DNA of 64,000 bases from an unidentified eubacterium SCB49 (lineage in GTDB: Bacteria; Bacteroidota; Bacteroidia; Flavobacteriales; Flavobacteriaceae): NCBI GenBank assembly GCA_000170815.1, contig ABCO01000002.1:62001-126000 (forward strand). The letters are read 5' to 3'. Both the position numbers and the translations under genes were made by a program. The notes beneath the pieces are model-generated. The model was not told the origin of the DNA. It was given only the letters and a program-made list of their open reading frames with translations, and did no database searches. Positions 44,243-54,144 of the stretch are shown here, one piece after another. Position 1 is the first letter of the stretch. Each line of letters opens with the position of its first letter.

Positions 44243-44278
44243 AAAAGGGGATGATATTTAATATCATCCCCTTTTTTT
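44243..44278. terminator. bidirectional terminator
   Basis: AAAAGGGGATGATAT and ATATCATCCCCTTTT form a 15-bp stem with a 3-base loop, followed by T on plus and A-richness on the left for the converging DUF3124 gene. Confidence 0.85.
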
Positions 44279-44301
44279 ATCTAGAATATTTAGGCTTTAT
44301 G

Positions 44302-44811
44302 TCACTTTATTCTTTTGCCGGTAGTCATAAAAGAAATCCCATGCTGCCCATAAGTATTTATCATTATCGCTTCAAAAATAGGCTCATTTAACTGTTGTTC
44401 TATTTTCCAATCAAACACAAAATTAGCACCTGTACCACCTTCATCATCAATACCGTCAATTACAATCTGAACGGTTTCCATAGGTTTAATAAAAATTGTT
44501 TTATCAAAATAAGTACGAATAGGATTTCCATTTGTATTATAATAAACAGCCTTATCAATATAGACAGCTTCTTTTAAATTAGGGTTATGTATACTCACTG
44601 TCGCTGTTAAAGCCGTGTGATCTTTTTCATTACGCGTAAATATTTGAGAATAAATAGACAGAAAAGTACTTCCTGTTTCTAAAGAGTCTGGCAATGTTTC
44701 TTTTACCGCTCTTTTACCCCAATTAACCGGATCTGTAGAGCTTAATGTATGGGGTGGTTCACACGATAAAAGAAGCAATGGTAACAATAGTAAAGCACAT
44801 ATATATTTCAT
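44302..44811 (-). CDS. DUF3124 lipoprotein
   Basis: This 169-aa protein has a lipobox (LLLPLLLLSC, Cys17) and a beta-sandwich matching DUF3124: FLSIYSQIFTRNEKDHTALTATVSIHN, KAVYYNTNGNPIRTYFDKTIFIKPMET and DDEGGTGANFVFDWKI. The GGTGANF motif is the clearest family feature. The family is periplasmic and of unknown function. It is monocistronic and convergent with the T9SS adhesin-like gene. Confidence 0.82.
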   Translation of the reverse strand: MKYICALLLLPLLLLSCEPPHTLSSTDPVNWGKRAVKETLPDSLETGSTFLSIYSQIFTRNEKDHTALTATVSIHNPNLKEAVYIDKAVYYNTNGNPIRTYFDKTIFIKPMETVQIVIDGIDDEGGTGANFVFDWKIEQQLNEPIFEAIMINTYGQHGISFMTTGKRIK

Positions 44812-44925
44812 AAAAAAGAAGATTAAATTAGTAACAAATAGTTAGTTCCACTATATAATACCCAAATTTATTGATTTAAATTAACTTTAACTGATTGATT
44901 TTTCTAACTAATAATACTTTAACCA

Positions 44926-44963
44926 AAAAGAAGGGCTTGAGTATTAAAATACACAAGCCCTTC
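44926..44963 (-). terminator. terminator of the RND efflux operon
   Basis: On the minus strand GAAGGGCTTG pairs with CAAGCCCTTC, with GTATT/AATAC extending it inside, followed by five T. A second AT-rich stem (AGGTAATTAA/TTAATTACCT, 44987-45011) lies between it and the stop. Confidence 0.8.
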
Positions 44964-45030
44964 CTTACTACTAAATCTAACACTTAAGGTAATTAATTAT
45001 TTTAATTACCTCACTTACAACACTAATATT

Positions 45031-46446
45031 CTATCTCCATCCACCACCAAGTGCTTCATATAAATCTACAACAGACACTAGTTGTTGTAATTTACTATCT
45101 ATAATATTAAGCTCTGCGCTTAAAGCACTTTGTCTTGCGGTTAATAAATCTAAATAATTAGCATAACCATTTTTTAAGAGTTCTTCTGAGTTTGCCTCTG
45201 CAATACGTAGCGCCTCAACTTCATTCTTTCTGAATTCAAACTTTTTAGTTTCAGATTCATATGAAAACAATGCATTAGACACTTCATTACCCGCCACTAA
45301 CAAAGTCTTCTTAAACGCTAGTAAAGATTGTTCTTGTTGTGCAATGGCAACCTCTCTTTGTGTTTTTAAACTTCTATTATTTAAAAGAGGTTGTGTTAAA
45401 CCTCCAACAATAGTAGCAAACAAAGAATTTGCATTTAACAACTTATCAAGCTCAACACTTTGAAAACCACCAGAAGCAGTTAATTTTAAAGAAGGATACA
45501 GATTACTTTTAGCAACATTAGTTAGCTCAAAAGACTTAATTAACCCATACTCTGCTGCCATAACATCTGGTCTATTACTCAATAAAGAAGCTGGCACACC
45601 TAATTTTAATTCTTGATCAAATTTCTGATCATCTAAACTAGTTCTTTCAAAATGCTCTCCAGCTCTACCAAGTAAGATACCTAGTGTATTTTCAGCTTTA
45701 AAAATAGCTAGCTCAATATCTACTTGTAACGCCTTTGCATTGTTATATTGTGCTATATCTTGATCTACAGCAACCTGAGTAACTTGTCCCGCATCTTTTA
45801 AGGCTTTAATAGTCTCTACACTACTCTCTCTAGTAGCAATGGTTTCTTTTGCTACTTCTAGTTGTGCATCTAAAGCCAATAAGCTATAATACGTATTTGT
45901 AATACTAGCAATTAACTGTGTCTTTACAGCTTGATGCCCAGCGACACTTTGCAAATAACTAGCTTGTGTTGCTCTTTTATTACTGCGAATTTTACCCCAA
46001 ATATCTGCTTCCCAAGAGAGGTTAGCTGTAACATCATAGGTATCTAAACCACCACTAAAAATAGAACCAAACTGGCTGTTTTCAGAAAATTCTTGACGGG
46101 TATAATTAGGTCCCACACTTACTGTAGGTAGATACCCTGCTTTTCCTTGTTTTGCATAAGCTTCTGCAGCTATCATTTGCTGAATTGCAATACGAACATC
46201 CATATTATTCTCAAGACCTTCTTCTATATATTGTTGTAGTTTTTGGTCTGTAAATAATTCTTTCCAAGAAACTTCTGCAATAGATAAACTATCTGATTGT
46301 AAATTTTCTGTTCTGTATAACGTTTCCGTTTCTTCTATTTCAGGACGTACATAATCTTTGGCTACAAAACAACTTTGCAATGTAACTGCAACCACCAATA
46401 ATAGAATGACTTTGCCGAAATTTTTATTTTTTATAAATGATTTCAT
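45031..46446 (-). CDS. RND efflux outer-membrane channel (NodT/TolC type)
   Basis: This 471-aa outer-membrane lipoprotein (VTLQSC, Cys26) has two homologous TolC-type halves. VSWKELFTDQKLQQYIEEGLENNMDVRIAIQQ, LSWEADIWGKIRSNKRA and SLLSNRPDVMAAEYGLIKSFELTNVAKSNLYPSLKLTAS are typical blocks (each shortened). NYLDLLTARQSALSAELN lies in the C-terminal half. It forms the outer channel of a tripartite pump. Its start overlaps the RND pump stop by one base. Confidence 0.92.
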   Translation of the reverse strand: MKSFIKNKNFGKVILLLVVAVTLQSCFVAKDYVRPEIEETETLYRTENLQSDSLSIAEVSWKELFTDQKLQQYIEEGLENNMDVRIAIQQMIAAEAYAKQGKAGYLPTVSVGPNYTRQEFSENSQFGSIFSGGLDTYDVTANLSWEADIWGKIRSNKRATQASYLQSVAGHQAVKTQLIASITNTYYSLLALDAQLEVAKETIATRESSVETIKALKDAGQVTQVAVDQDIAQYNNAKALQVDIELAIFKAENTLGILLGRAGEHFERTSLDDQKFDQELKLGVPASLLSNRPDVMAAEYGLIKSFELTNVAKSNLYPSLKLTASGGFQSVELDKLLNANSLFATIVGGLTQPLLNNRSLKTQREVAIAQQEQSLLAFKKTLLVAGNEVSNALFSYESETKKFEFRKNEVEALRIAEANSEELLKNGYANYLDLLTARQSALSAELNIIDSKLQQLVSVVDLYEALGGGWR

Positions 46447-49400
46447 TATTCTTGATTTTCAATAGTTTGTACTGCTGGCTTACTAGATATTTTTTCTTGT
46501 AGCCATTGAAATAATATAAACAATATAGGAATTACAAAAACCCCTAACACTGTACCAATAAGCATTCCTCCTGCTGCTCCTGTACCAATAGAATTGTTCC
46601 CTTCAGAACCAACTCCTTTAGCTAACACCAATGGCATTAATCCTAAGATAAAGGCAAATGAGGTCATTAAAATAGGACGTAAACGTGATTTTGCACCGTT
46701 TATAGCCGCATCTACTATACTCTCTCCTCCTTTTCTCCTTTGCAGCGCAAACTCTACAATAAGTATGGCATTTTTAGCAAGTAAACCAATAAGCATTATC
46801 AAGGCAATCTGGAAATAAATATTATTTTCTAATCCAAAAAACTTAGTACTTATATACGCTCCAAATACCCCAAATGGTAATGATAATACCACCGCAAATG
46901 GTAATAAATAACTCTCGTATTGCGCACTCAATAAAAAGTAAACAAAAAGAATACTTAATATAAATATAAAGGTCGTTTGGTTTCCTGCACTAACCTCTTC
47001 ACGTGTTAAACCAGAATAAGCAACGGTATAATTACTAGGCAGTTTTGCAACCTCCTCTTCTATCACCCTAATGGCATCACCGGTACTATAACCATCGTTA
47101 GTCGCTCCTGTTATACTTGTAGAGTTTAATAAGTTAAAACGAGTTACAGATTGCGGTCCATACACCCTTTTTAAATTCACAAACTGTGTTATTGGCGTCA
47201 TTTCTCCAGTATCTGTACGCACATACATACTGTTTAGATCGCTTTCATCTGCTCTATCTTCTGGTAAAGCCTGTATGTATACTCTAAATTGCTTTCCGAA
47301 TTTAGAAAAATCTGAAGCATAAACACCTCCAATATACCCTTGAAGCGTAGAAAAGATACTCGTTACTGAAACTCCTTTTTCTTTAGCTAAAGGCACATTT
47401 ACTTCCATTTCATATTGCGGATAGTTCGTGTTAAATGCAGATTGAGCATATTTAACTTCTGGATGACTCATTAAAGCCATTGAAAAATCTTGATTGGCCT
47501 TATCTAAGTCTTTAAATTCTCCACCAAACTTGTCTAATAGATTCACTTCAAAACCAGACGAATTACCAAAACCACGAATACTTGGCGGCGAAAAGAAAAT
47601 AATTTTTGCCTCTGGAATACCTGCTGCAACTCCAAATAACTTACCGGTAATTGCTTGCGCAGAAAGAGATGGATCTTCACGTTCACTCCAATCTTTTAAT
47701 TTAATAATCCCCATTCCGAAGTTTGAACCCGTTCCGTTAATTAAACTACGTCCTTTAATAAAGTTTACACCAACAATTCCTTCCATATTCTCAATTTGAG
47801 AATATAGTTTTCTTGTTACAGCGTCTGTTCTATCTAAAGAAGCTCCTGGCGGCAATTCTAAATTTGCAAAGATGATTCCTCTATCTTCATTAGGTACAAA
47901 ACCAGTAGGCGTAGTTGTAGCTGCCCAGTAAATACCAACTCCTGCAATGATTAAAAGCAATACAGAAACAAACTTATTTTTATATAAAAACTGAAGTGAT
48001 TTTCCATACCTATCAATTGTCGCATTAAACCCACGATTAAACAAGGTGTAAAAACGTTTTAATGGACTTTTTCCTTTAACTTCTTCATCATCCTTATGAG
48101 GTTTTAATAACAATGCACACAAAGCTGGACTTAATGTTAAGGCATTTACTGCTGAAATAAGAATAGCGATAATTAAAGTGACACCAAATTGCTCATAAAA
48201 CACACCTGTTGGTCCCGTCACAAAAGTTACCGGAATAAATACGGCAGCCATTACTAGCGTTATCGAAATGATTGCGCCAGAAATTTCATTCATCGCAGTA
48301 AGTGTTGCTTTTTTAGCACTTTTCTCGCCTTCATCCAATTTAGCATGGACGGCCTCTACCACAACAATAGCATCATCCACAACAATACCTATGGCCAGAA
48401 CTAAGGCAAACAAGGTTAACAAGTTGATTGAATAACCAAAGACATTTAAGAAAAAGAAGGTACCAATAATAGAAACCGGTACTGCAATTGCAGGTATTAA
48501 TGTAGACCTAAAATCTTGTAAGAAAATAAATACCACCAAGAACACGAGTAAAAAGGCTTCTAATAAAGTATGGATTACTTTTTCTATCGAAGCATTTAAA
48601 AATAAACTTGTATCATAGGGTACAAAAATATCTAACCCTTCTGGCAGGTCTTTTTTTACCGTTGTTAAGGTTGTTTTTATATTATCAATAATTTCTTTTG
48701 CATTAGATCCTTTTGTTTGAAATATCCCCATAAAAACGGCAGGATGCCCTAAACTCATTGCATTTGCAGCATAAGATTGTGCATCTAACTCTATAGTAGC
48801 GACATCTTTTAATCGCAGAAACTCACCATTCCCTAAGGCTTTAATAACAATATCACTGTATTGTGCCTCGTCTTTAAAACGACCACTGTAGGTTAAAGTG
48901 TATGAAAATGACTCTCCATTATTCTGTCCTAAAGATCCTGCTGCTGCTTCTAAGTTTTGTTCTGCTAAAACTGCAGAAATATCTGATGGGATTAAGTTAT
49001 AAGCCGCTAATTTTTCGGGCTTTAACCAAACACGCATTGCATAATCTTGTTGTGAAAATACACTAACATCCCCCACACCACTAATACGTTGCATGGCAGG
49101 AATTACATTAATTTTTAAGTAATTCTGAATGAATGTTGCGTCATAATTTTCACTTTCAGAATACATAGACACAAACATTAATGCACTCGTTTCTACTTTT
49201 TGAGTAATTACACCAGTTTGCGTTACCTCTTGGGGTAATAATGGTGTTGCTCTTGCTACACGATTCTGAACGTTTACCGCAGCAATATCTGCATCCATTT
49301 CTTGATCAAAATACACCGTAATTTCTGCTGTACCTGTGTTTGAAGCGGTAGAGGTAATGTATGTCATTCCTTCTACACCATTAATCTGTTCTTCAATTGG

Positions 49401-49589
49401 AATAATAACACTCTCTAATACTGTCTCGGCATTTGCCCCTGTATAACTTGCGGTTACTTTAATTGTAGGCGGTGCTATATCAGGATATTCCTCGATAGGC
49501 AAGCTGGTGATACTAATAACCCCTAGCATAACTATGATAATAGAGATTACCGTTGAAAGCACTGGTCTTTCAATAAATGTTTTTAACAT
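46446..49589 (-). CDS. RND multidrug efflux permease (HAE1/AcrB type)
   Basis: This 1047-aa inner-membrane protein begins MLKTFIERPVLSTVISIIIVMLG, has twelve predicted helices in two halves and two large periplasmic loops. GIVVDDAIVVVEAVHAKLDEG in helix 4 carries the Asp pair of the proton relay, and LPFGVFGAY and GLLAKNAILIVEFALQRR lie in the second half. The family trades protons for drugs, bile salts or solvents. It sits between the membrane-fusion and outer-membrane genes, 25 bases from the former. Substrate is unknown. Confidence 0.95.
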   Translation of the reverse strand: MLKTFIERPVLSTVISIIIVMLGVISITSLPIEEYPDIAPPTIKVTASYTGANAETVLESVIIPIEEQINGVEGMTYITSTASNTGTAEITVYFDQEMDADIAAVNVQNRVARATPLLPQEVTQTGVITQKVETSALMFVSMYSESENYDATFIQNYLKINVIPAMQRISGVGDVSVFSQQDYAMRVWLKPEKLAAYNLIPSDISAVLAEQNLEAAAGSLGQNNGESFSYTLTYSGRFKDEAQYSDIVIKALGNGEFLRLKDVATIELDAQSYAANAMSLGHPAVFMGIFQTKGSNAKEIIDNIKTTLTTVKKDLPEGLDIFVPYDTSLFLNASIEKVIHTLLEAFLLVFLVVFIFLQDFRSTLIPAIAVPVSIIGTFFFLNVFGYSINLLTLFALVLAIGIVVDDAIVVVEAVHAKLDEGEKSAKKATLTAMNEISGAIISITLVMAAVFIPVTFVTGPTGVFYEQFGVTLIIAILISAVNALTLSPALCALLLKPHKDDEEVKGKSPLKRFYTLFNRGFNATIDRYGKSLQFLYKNKFVSVLLLIIAGVGIYWAATTTPTGFVPNEDRGIIFANLELPPGASLDRTDAVTRKLYSQIENMEGIVGVNFIKGRSLINGTGSNFGMGIIKLKDWSEREDPSLSAQAITGKLFGVAAGIPEAKIIFFSPPSIRGFGNSSGFEVNLLDKFGGEFKDLDKANQDFSMALMSHPEVKYAQSAFNTNYPQYEMEVNVPLAKEKGVSVTSIFSTLQGYIGGVYASDFSKFGKQFRVYIQALPEDRADESDLNSMYVRTDTGEMTPITQFVNLKRVYGPQSVTRFNLLNSTSITGATNDGYSTGDAIRVIEEEVAKLPSNYTVAYSGLTREEVSAGNQTTFIFILSILFVYFLLSAQYESYLLPFAVVLSLPFGVFGAYISTKFFGLENNIYFQIALIMLIGLLAKNAILIVEFALQRRKGGESIVDAAINGAKSRLRPILMTSFAFILGLMPLVLAKGVGSEGNNSIGTGAAGGMLIGTVLGVFVIPILFILFQWLQEKISSKPAVQTIENQE

Positions 49590-49614
49590 GACTATTATGT
49601 TTATAAGTTAATTA

Positions 49615-50748
49615 CTAGTTTTTAAATAAGGTTGCTATGGGCTTAATAACTTCTTCAAATGGCATATCTTGTGGTGTGATTTCCATTCCACTTCTTAGTT
49701 TACCAATACCCGAAACAACAATTTTATCATTTTCTTTTAGTCCAGATTCTACAACATATAGATTTTCTACAGTACCCTGAACTTTTATAATAGCAGTGAC
49801 CAATTTGTTGTCTTCTCCTAATTTAAAAATCATAATATTTCCTTGCTGTTCAAAAGTGGCGCTTTGTGGTACAACTATAGCATCTTTATATTCTATCGGG
49901 AATCTAATTTTACCGCTATTTCCGTTGGTTAAAATTTCGTTTGGATTATCAAAAGCAGCTCTAATTTGAATGGTACCCGTACTTTGATTCACCTGTCCTG
50001 TACTAGTCTGGATACGTCCTTTCTCTGAGTATTCTTTACCGTTAGCCAAAATTAAACTTAAATCTGGCGAATTTTTAATACGTTCTTGTTTGCTTTTACC
50101 CTCTGAGCGCTGTATATGATCTATATATTGTGCTTCATTAAAACTAAAAAACGCATATACTTGATCTATTTCGCTTACCGTAGTTAAGGGTTTACTATCG
50201 CTAGGACTAATTAATGTTCCTTCTCTAAAATTAATTGCTCCCACATAACCATTTATAGGGCTCTTAATAGTTGCATAACCAATATTTGCAGAAACACTAC
50301 TAAAATTAGCTTTAGCCTGAGCTAAGTTAGCCTTGGCTGTTTCTAATTGAACTGCACTAATAATGTTTTTTTCTACAAGCGGAATCAATTTATCAACCTC
50401 AACTTGCGCTACATTAACTTGCGCTTTTGCTGCACCTGCGTCTTGACTTAAAGACATTGTTTCTAGTTTAAAAAGCACCTGACCTTTACGTACTTTTTGC
50501 CCTTCGTCTACATATACTTTTTCAATATAACCAGAGGTCTTAGCCCTCACATCACTGTTTACAATACCCTCAATAGTGGCTGGATAATCCGTATATCCTG
50601 TTACTGTTTTTTGCTGAACCTGTGTTACAGGAAAAGGGGCCGGCGGAGCACTTTGCGCAGCTGGAGCATTGCTCTGTTCATTACCACAACTACTTAAAGC
50701 TAAAAAGAGGCTTAGTGTTAATAGGGTGTATAATTTATTCTGTCTCAT
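49615..50748 (-). CDS. RND efflux membrane-fusion protein (AcrA type)
   Basis: This 377-aa periplasmic lipoprotein (LFLALSSC, Cys21) shows the AcrA order: a lipoyl/barrel-sandwich half-motif (DVRAKTSGYIEKVYVDEGQKVRKGQVLFKLE), a coiled-coil hairpin (AQVEVDKLIPLVEKNIISAVQLETAKANLAQAKA, in part), then GYVGAINFREGTLISPS and beta-barrel and membrane-proximal domains ending with IVVSGIGKLRSGMEITP. It links the RND permease to the outer-membrane channel. It follows the regulator gene by 12 bases. Confidence 0.94.
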   Translation of the reverse strand: MRQNKLYTLLTLSLFLALSSCGNEQSNAPAAQSAPPAPFPVTQVQQKTVTGYTDYPATIEGIVNSDVRAKTSGYIEKVYVDEGQKVRKGQVLFKLETMSLSQDAGAAKAQVNVAQVEVDKLIPLVEKNIISAVQLETAKANLAQAKANFSSVSANIGYATIKSPINGYVGAINFREGTLISPSDSKPLTTVSEIDQVYAFFSFNEAQYIDHIQRSEGKSKQERIKNSPDLSLILANGKEYSEKGRIQTSTGQVNQSTGTIQIRAAFDNPNEILTNGNSGKIRFPIEYKDAIVVPQSATFEQQGNIMIFKLGEDNKLVTAIIKVQGTVENLYVVESGLKENDKIVVSGIGKLRSGMEITPQDMPFEEVIKPIATLFKN

Positions 50749-50760
50749 TGTTATCTGGGT

Positions 50761-51264
50761 TTAAATATCGAATTTATGATTTGCAATTTTTGTTCTTAAT
50801 TCTTTTACTGAAGCACTCGCTCCGTCAAGAAACTTGATGTAATCATCGTGAAAAACGAGATCAAATTTTTCGCTTTCAGTTTCAATTTTATTGTTGTTTA
50901 TCTTTTCTTTATACTCTCTTAATTCTAGATGTATCTCACGTTCTACACGCCAATTATTCATCATACTATCTATATGTTGAACAATCATATCTTTATTCAC
51001 TATAAAATACTTTTTACGATCTCCTGTTTTAGTGAAATACATAATCTTCTTTAAATCTTGAAGATGATTAAGATGCGTAGATATCGTACTTTTACTTGCA
51101 CAAAGGAGCGTGACCATATCTTCAAAAGTGGCACCCTTTTTACCTGTGAGTATTACGTAAGCCAATATTCTAGCTGCCACAGGTGCCAAGTGTTCTCTAC
51201 TTTCTAGATGCACGCCTAGCTTTTCAACTAAAGCCATTTTTTCTTTACAAACGTTATTTTTCAT
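50761..51264 (-). CDS. GbsR/MarR-type repressor of the efflux operon
   Basis: This 167-aa winged-helix protein has LAPVAARILAYVILTGKKGATFEDMVTLLCASKSTISTHLNHL (about residues 25-67, in part), with the recognition helix at ASKSTISTHLNHLQ, then a wing KTGDRKKYF and helical dimerisation arms. It is the first gene of the pump operon. A perfect 9-bp inverted repeat lies over its own promoter, which supports autorepression. The inducer is likely a pump substrate. Confidence 0.88.
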   Translation of the reverse strand: MKNNVCKEKMALVEKLGVHLESREHLAPVAARILAYVILTGKKGATFEDMVTLLCASKSTISTHLNHLQDLKKIMYFTKTGDRKKYFIVNKDMIVQHIDSMMNNWRVEREIHLELREYKEKINNNKIETESEKFDLVFHDDYIKFLDGASASVKELRTKIANHKFDI

Positions 51265-51608
51265 TTCTAAAAATTTTGGAATTTACTCTGATTTTTCACT
51301 AAAAACCACAGTTAAAACTTTTGCAAAGTTAAACTTAGTTCGGAACCAACCGAACTAACAGAAGTTAATGTGTTGTTAAAAAAATTATAATTAGACAAAA
51401 ATTAATCGTGACATTCGTAAAGTAGGTTTCTCTTCTGAAATAACAACACCTTGAAAAGGTGGTCTCTAAAAGCACAAAAGTCAACTTGTTTCCCTATAAA
51501 AAAAATAAAAACAACACAGTATAAAAAACTCCTATATAGTAACCTTAATAACACACCAATACTGAAGAACGATAGCAGATAACCGAAAAAAGATGGTATT
51601 TTTGAGTT
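51265..51608. other. 344-bp divergent promoter region, no gene seen
   Basis: The left part holds the efflux-operon promoter and operator (51324-51358). The right end holds a -7 element TATTTTTG at 51597-51604 only five bases before the TPR kinase ATG. No coding frame or hairpin was seen between them. Confidence 0.55.
51324..51358 (-). promoter_or_regulatory. efflux operon promoter with palindromic operator
   Basis: TTAGTTCGG (51335-51343) and CCGAACTAA (51350-51358) form a perfect 9-bp inverted repeat with a 6-base spacer. On the minus strand it is followed by the -7 element TAACTTTG (complement of 51324-51331). The palindrome covers the spacer and -33 region of the promoter, as for a MarR-type repressor. 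Confidence 0.75.
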
Positions 51609-53276
51609 ATGGAAAATACTAAAACCTCATTCCTTTCATTTTTTTTAAGGGCAAGCTTTGTTGTATTATTTTTTTTTCCATTCCAGCATATTTCAGCACA
51701 AAAACCATCTAAAAACAAGATCAATTATAATAAAATCATTAGCCCTAAAAACGCTGAAGATCTTACTGAAGGTTATGCATATTTCAAGAAACAGAAAGAA
51801 GAAAAACGCTCAAAATTAGATACTACAAAAACCATTTTCATTTTACGAATGTTAGCCATTGCCGAATTTGAAATGGGCCAAATCTACGCTAGTGAAAACA
51901 CAATTGTAGAAGCAATTAAATTATTAGACGCTTCCGCTACTAAAAAAAACAAACACACAGATGATTATCTAGGCACATATAATCACTTAGGTATGGTATA
52001 TAGAGAGATAGACCAACCCAAGAGAGCCATAGCAACTTACAACAAAGCTTTAGCGCACTCTATCAAACTTAAAGACAGTATTATTTTACTGAATAACATT
52101 GCTAATTGCCATAAAGAATTAGAACAATATGATAAGTCAATTTCAATATTTGAATTGACTTATAATAAAGTTCTTGGGCTAAAAGATAAAATAGAAACAG
52201 CGCGAGCGCTCGATAATTTAGGGCATACTCAATTTAAAGCTGGCTATACCGAAGGTCTTCCTAATATGTTACAAGCCTTAGAGATTAGAAAAGAAGTTAA
52301 TCATAATAGCCAACTATACACTAGCTACAAACATCTAAGCGAATATTATAATAGCACAAACAATAAAAAAGAAGCCCTTACATATGCCACTCTAGGCAAG
52401 GAAACCGCGGCAAAGGTTAATACTATGTACTATAAGGACGCGCTCTCAAATTATTTAAAACTCAATGAAAATTCAGACATTTCAGAATACATCCATTTAA
52501 ATGATAGTATTAGAAAAGCAACTTTACAACAAGACAACAAATTTGCTAGCATTGAATATAACATAAACAAAGAGAAAGAACGAACCCTAAAAGCGAAATT
52601 AGACATTGAAAAAGAGCGAAGGCTTAAAACAATATTCCAATTAGTTGGTATTTTTATTATACTGATAGCTATAGCACTATATGTGGTACTAAAGTATAGA
52701 CACAAGAAAGAAAAAATTGAACAAGTATATCATACAGAAACTAAAATCTCTAAAAAAATACATGATGAAGTAGCAAATGATATTTACAAAATCATGGCAA
52801 AAATACAAACCACACCCAACCAAGAGCTTTCTACCCTAGATGACCTTGAAATAATATATAATAAAACCCGTGATATTTCTAAAGAACATGCTACCATAGA
52901 TCTAAAAGTAGCGTTTGGCTCACTTTTAATAGATTTATTACAAAATTACCAAAGTGATACTGTAAATGTGATTACAAAAAACATAACTAATATTGATTGG
53001 TCTATCGTTGATGATTTAAAAAAGAAAGTAATTTATCGTGTTATTCAAGAGTTAATGACAAACATGCATAAGCATAGTGGAGCCACTTTAGTCGTTATAA
53101 CAGCGAGTCAATCTGGAAAAAAATTAAAATTAAAATATGCTGATAATGGTGTTGTAAACTCATTAAAAAAAGGGAGCGGACTCTTAAATACGGAAACCCG
53201 TATTCAGTCAGTAAATGGAAGCGTTATATTTGAAACTAATAAAAACCAAGGTTTAACAGCCACAATTAGTCTCTAG
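51609..53276 (+). CDS. TPR sensor histidine kinase
   Basis: This 555-aa protein has a signal-like N-terminus (FLRASFVVLFFFPFQHISAQ), then TPR-like helical pairs from about 60 to 300 (LGMVYREIDQPKRAIATYNKAL, NLGHTQFKAGYTEGLP), a single membrane helix (about 342-362, FQLVGIFIILIAIALYVVL), and a C-terminal kinase part. The phospho-acceptor is His385 in SKKIHDEVANDIYKIMAKI, followed by VIQELMTNMHKHSGAT (N box) and a glycine-rich SLKKGSGLLNTETRI. The topology suggests an extracytoplasmic sensing part. Its stop overlaps nothing but is one base from the response-regulator ATG. Confidence 0.88.
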   Translation: MENTKTSFLSFFLRASFVVLFFFPFQHISAQKPSKNKINYNKIISPKNAEDLTEGYAYFKKQKEEKRSKLDTTKTIFILRMLAIAEFEMGQIYASENTIVEAIKLLDASATKKNKHTDDYLGTYNHLGMVYREIDQPKRAIATYNKALAHSIKLKDSIILLNNIANCHKELEQYDKSISIFELTYNKVLGLKDKIETARALDNLGHTQFKAGYTEGLPNMLQALEIRKEVNHNSQLYTSYKHLSEYYNSTNNKKEALTYATLGKETAAKVNTMYYKDALSNYLKLNENSDISEYIHLNDSIRKATLQQDNKFASIEYNINKEKERTLKAKLDIEKERRLKTIFQLVGIFIILIAIALYVVLKYRHKKEKIEQVYHTETKISKKIHDEVANDIYKIMAKIQTTPNQELSTLDDLEIIYNKTRDISKEHATIDLKVAFGSLLIDLLQNYQSDTVNVITKNITNIDWSIVDDLKKKVIYRVIQELMTNMHKHSGATLVVITASQSGKKLKLKYADNGVVNSLKKGSGLLNTETRIQSVNGSVIFETNKNQGLTATISL

Positions 53277-53277
53277 T

Positions 53278-53943
53278 ATGTTTACAAAAATTTTAATCTC
53301 TGATGATTTAGGAAGTATTAATTATGGGGTTGCAGGAGTGCTCGCAGATTTAGGTATTCCAGAAATAATTCAAGTGCATTATTGTGATGATGCCTACCTA
53401 AAGATTAAAAAATCTGCCTTAAATAACACACCAATAGAATTATTAATTACAGATTTATCTTTTGTACCAGACCACCGTGAGCAAAATTTCAAATCGGGCG
53501 AAGAGTTAGTGGCGCTATTAAAAAAAGAACATCCAGAGCTTAAGATAATAGTCTACTCAGTAGAAAACCAAACTCAGCTTATTAAAAAAATGATGTTAGA
53601 TCACAAAGTAGATGGGTATGTGTGTAAAGGCAGAAATGGTCTTGTAAAACTAAAAGAGGCTATAGAATGCGTAGATAAAAACCAAACCTTTATTTCGCCA
53701 GAAATAAAAATGATTCTCAATAAAAAAGAAAAGTTAGAAATTGATGATTTTGACATAGAGCTTATTCGTCTCTTATCATTGGGAAAATCACAAGATGAAA
53801 TTAGCAGTCATCTAAAACAGAATAACATATCTCCAAACAGCCTAAGCTCGATTGAGAAAAGGCTAAACCGATTACGCTCTGACTTTAAGGCTAAAAACGC
53901 CATCCATCTAGTGAGTATAGCCAAAGATTTAAGTTTAATATAA
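53278..53943 (+). CDS. response regulator with LuxR-like output
   Basis: This 221-aa protein has a receiver domain (about 1-130) with phosphorylation Asp59 in LLITDLSF, and a C-terminal helix-turn-helix (about 150-221; DIELIRLLSLGKSQDEISSHLKQNNISPNSLSSIEKRLNRLR in part). The output region resembles the LuxR-like domains of Bacteroidota regulators but is diverged. It is translationally linked to the TPR kinase. No nearby target is evident. Confidence 0.85.
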   Translation: MFTKILISDDLGSINYGVAGVLADLGIPEIIQVHYCDDAYLKIKKSALNNTPIELLITDLSFVPDHREQNFKSGEELVALLKKEHPELKIIVYSVENQTQLIKKMMLDHKVDGYVCKGRNGLVKLKEAIECVDKNQTFISPEIKMILNKKEKLEIDDFDIELIRLLSLGKSQDEISSHLKQNNISPNSLSSIEKRLNRLRSDFKAKNAIHLVSIAKDLSLI

Positions 53944-54077
53944 AAGCATTTTACATACAAAGCACTTATTCTAATATGCTTTAATATTTCAGAAGGCATA
54001 ACACCAGGTTAGACCAATCTCCCATTTATTAGCATTACTTCTTTTCTTTTCTTTTTTAAGACTCAATTTCTATAGAT

Positions 54078-54118
54078 AAAAAAAATCTCCTTTTGAATAA
54101 ACGATTCAAAAGGAGATT
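54078..54118 (-). terminator. terminator of the DUF4374/TonB operon
   Basis: On the minus strand AATCTCCTTTTGAAT pairs with ATTCAAAAGGAGATT around a 5-base loop, then eight T, 27 bases past the DUF4374 stop. Confidence 0.88.
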
Positions 54119-54144
54119 AAACTTACTTAAAACTAATTTAAACT

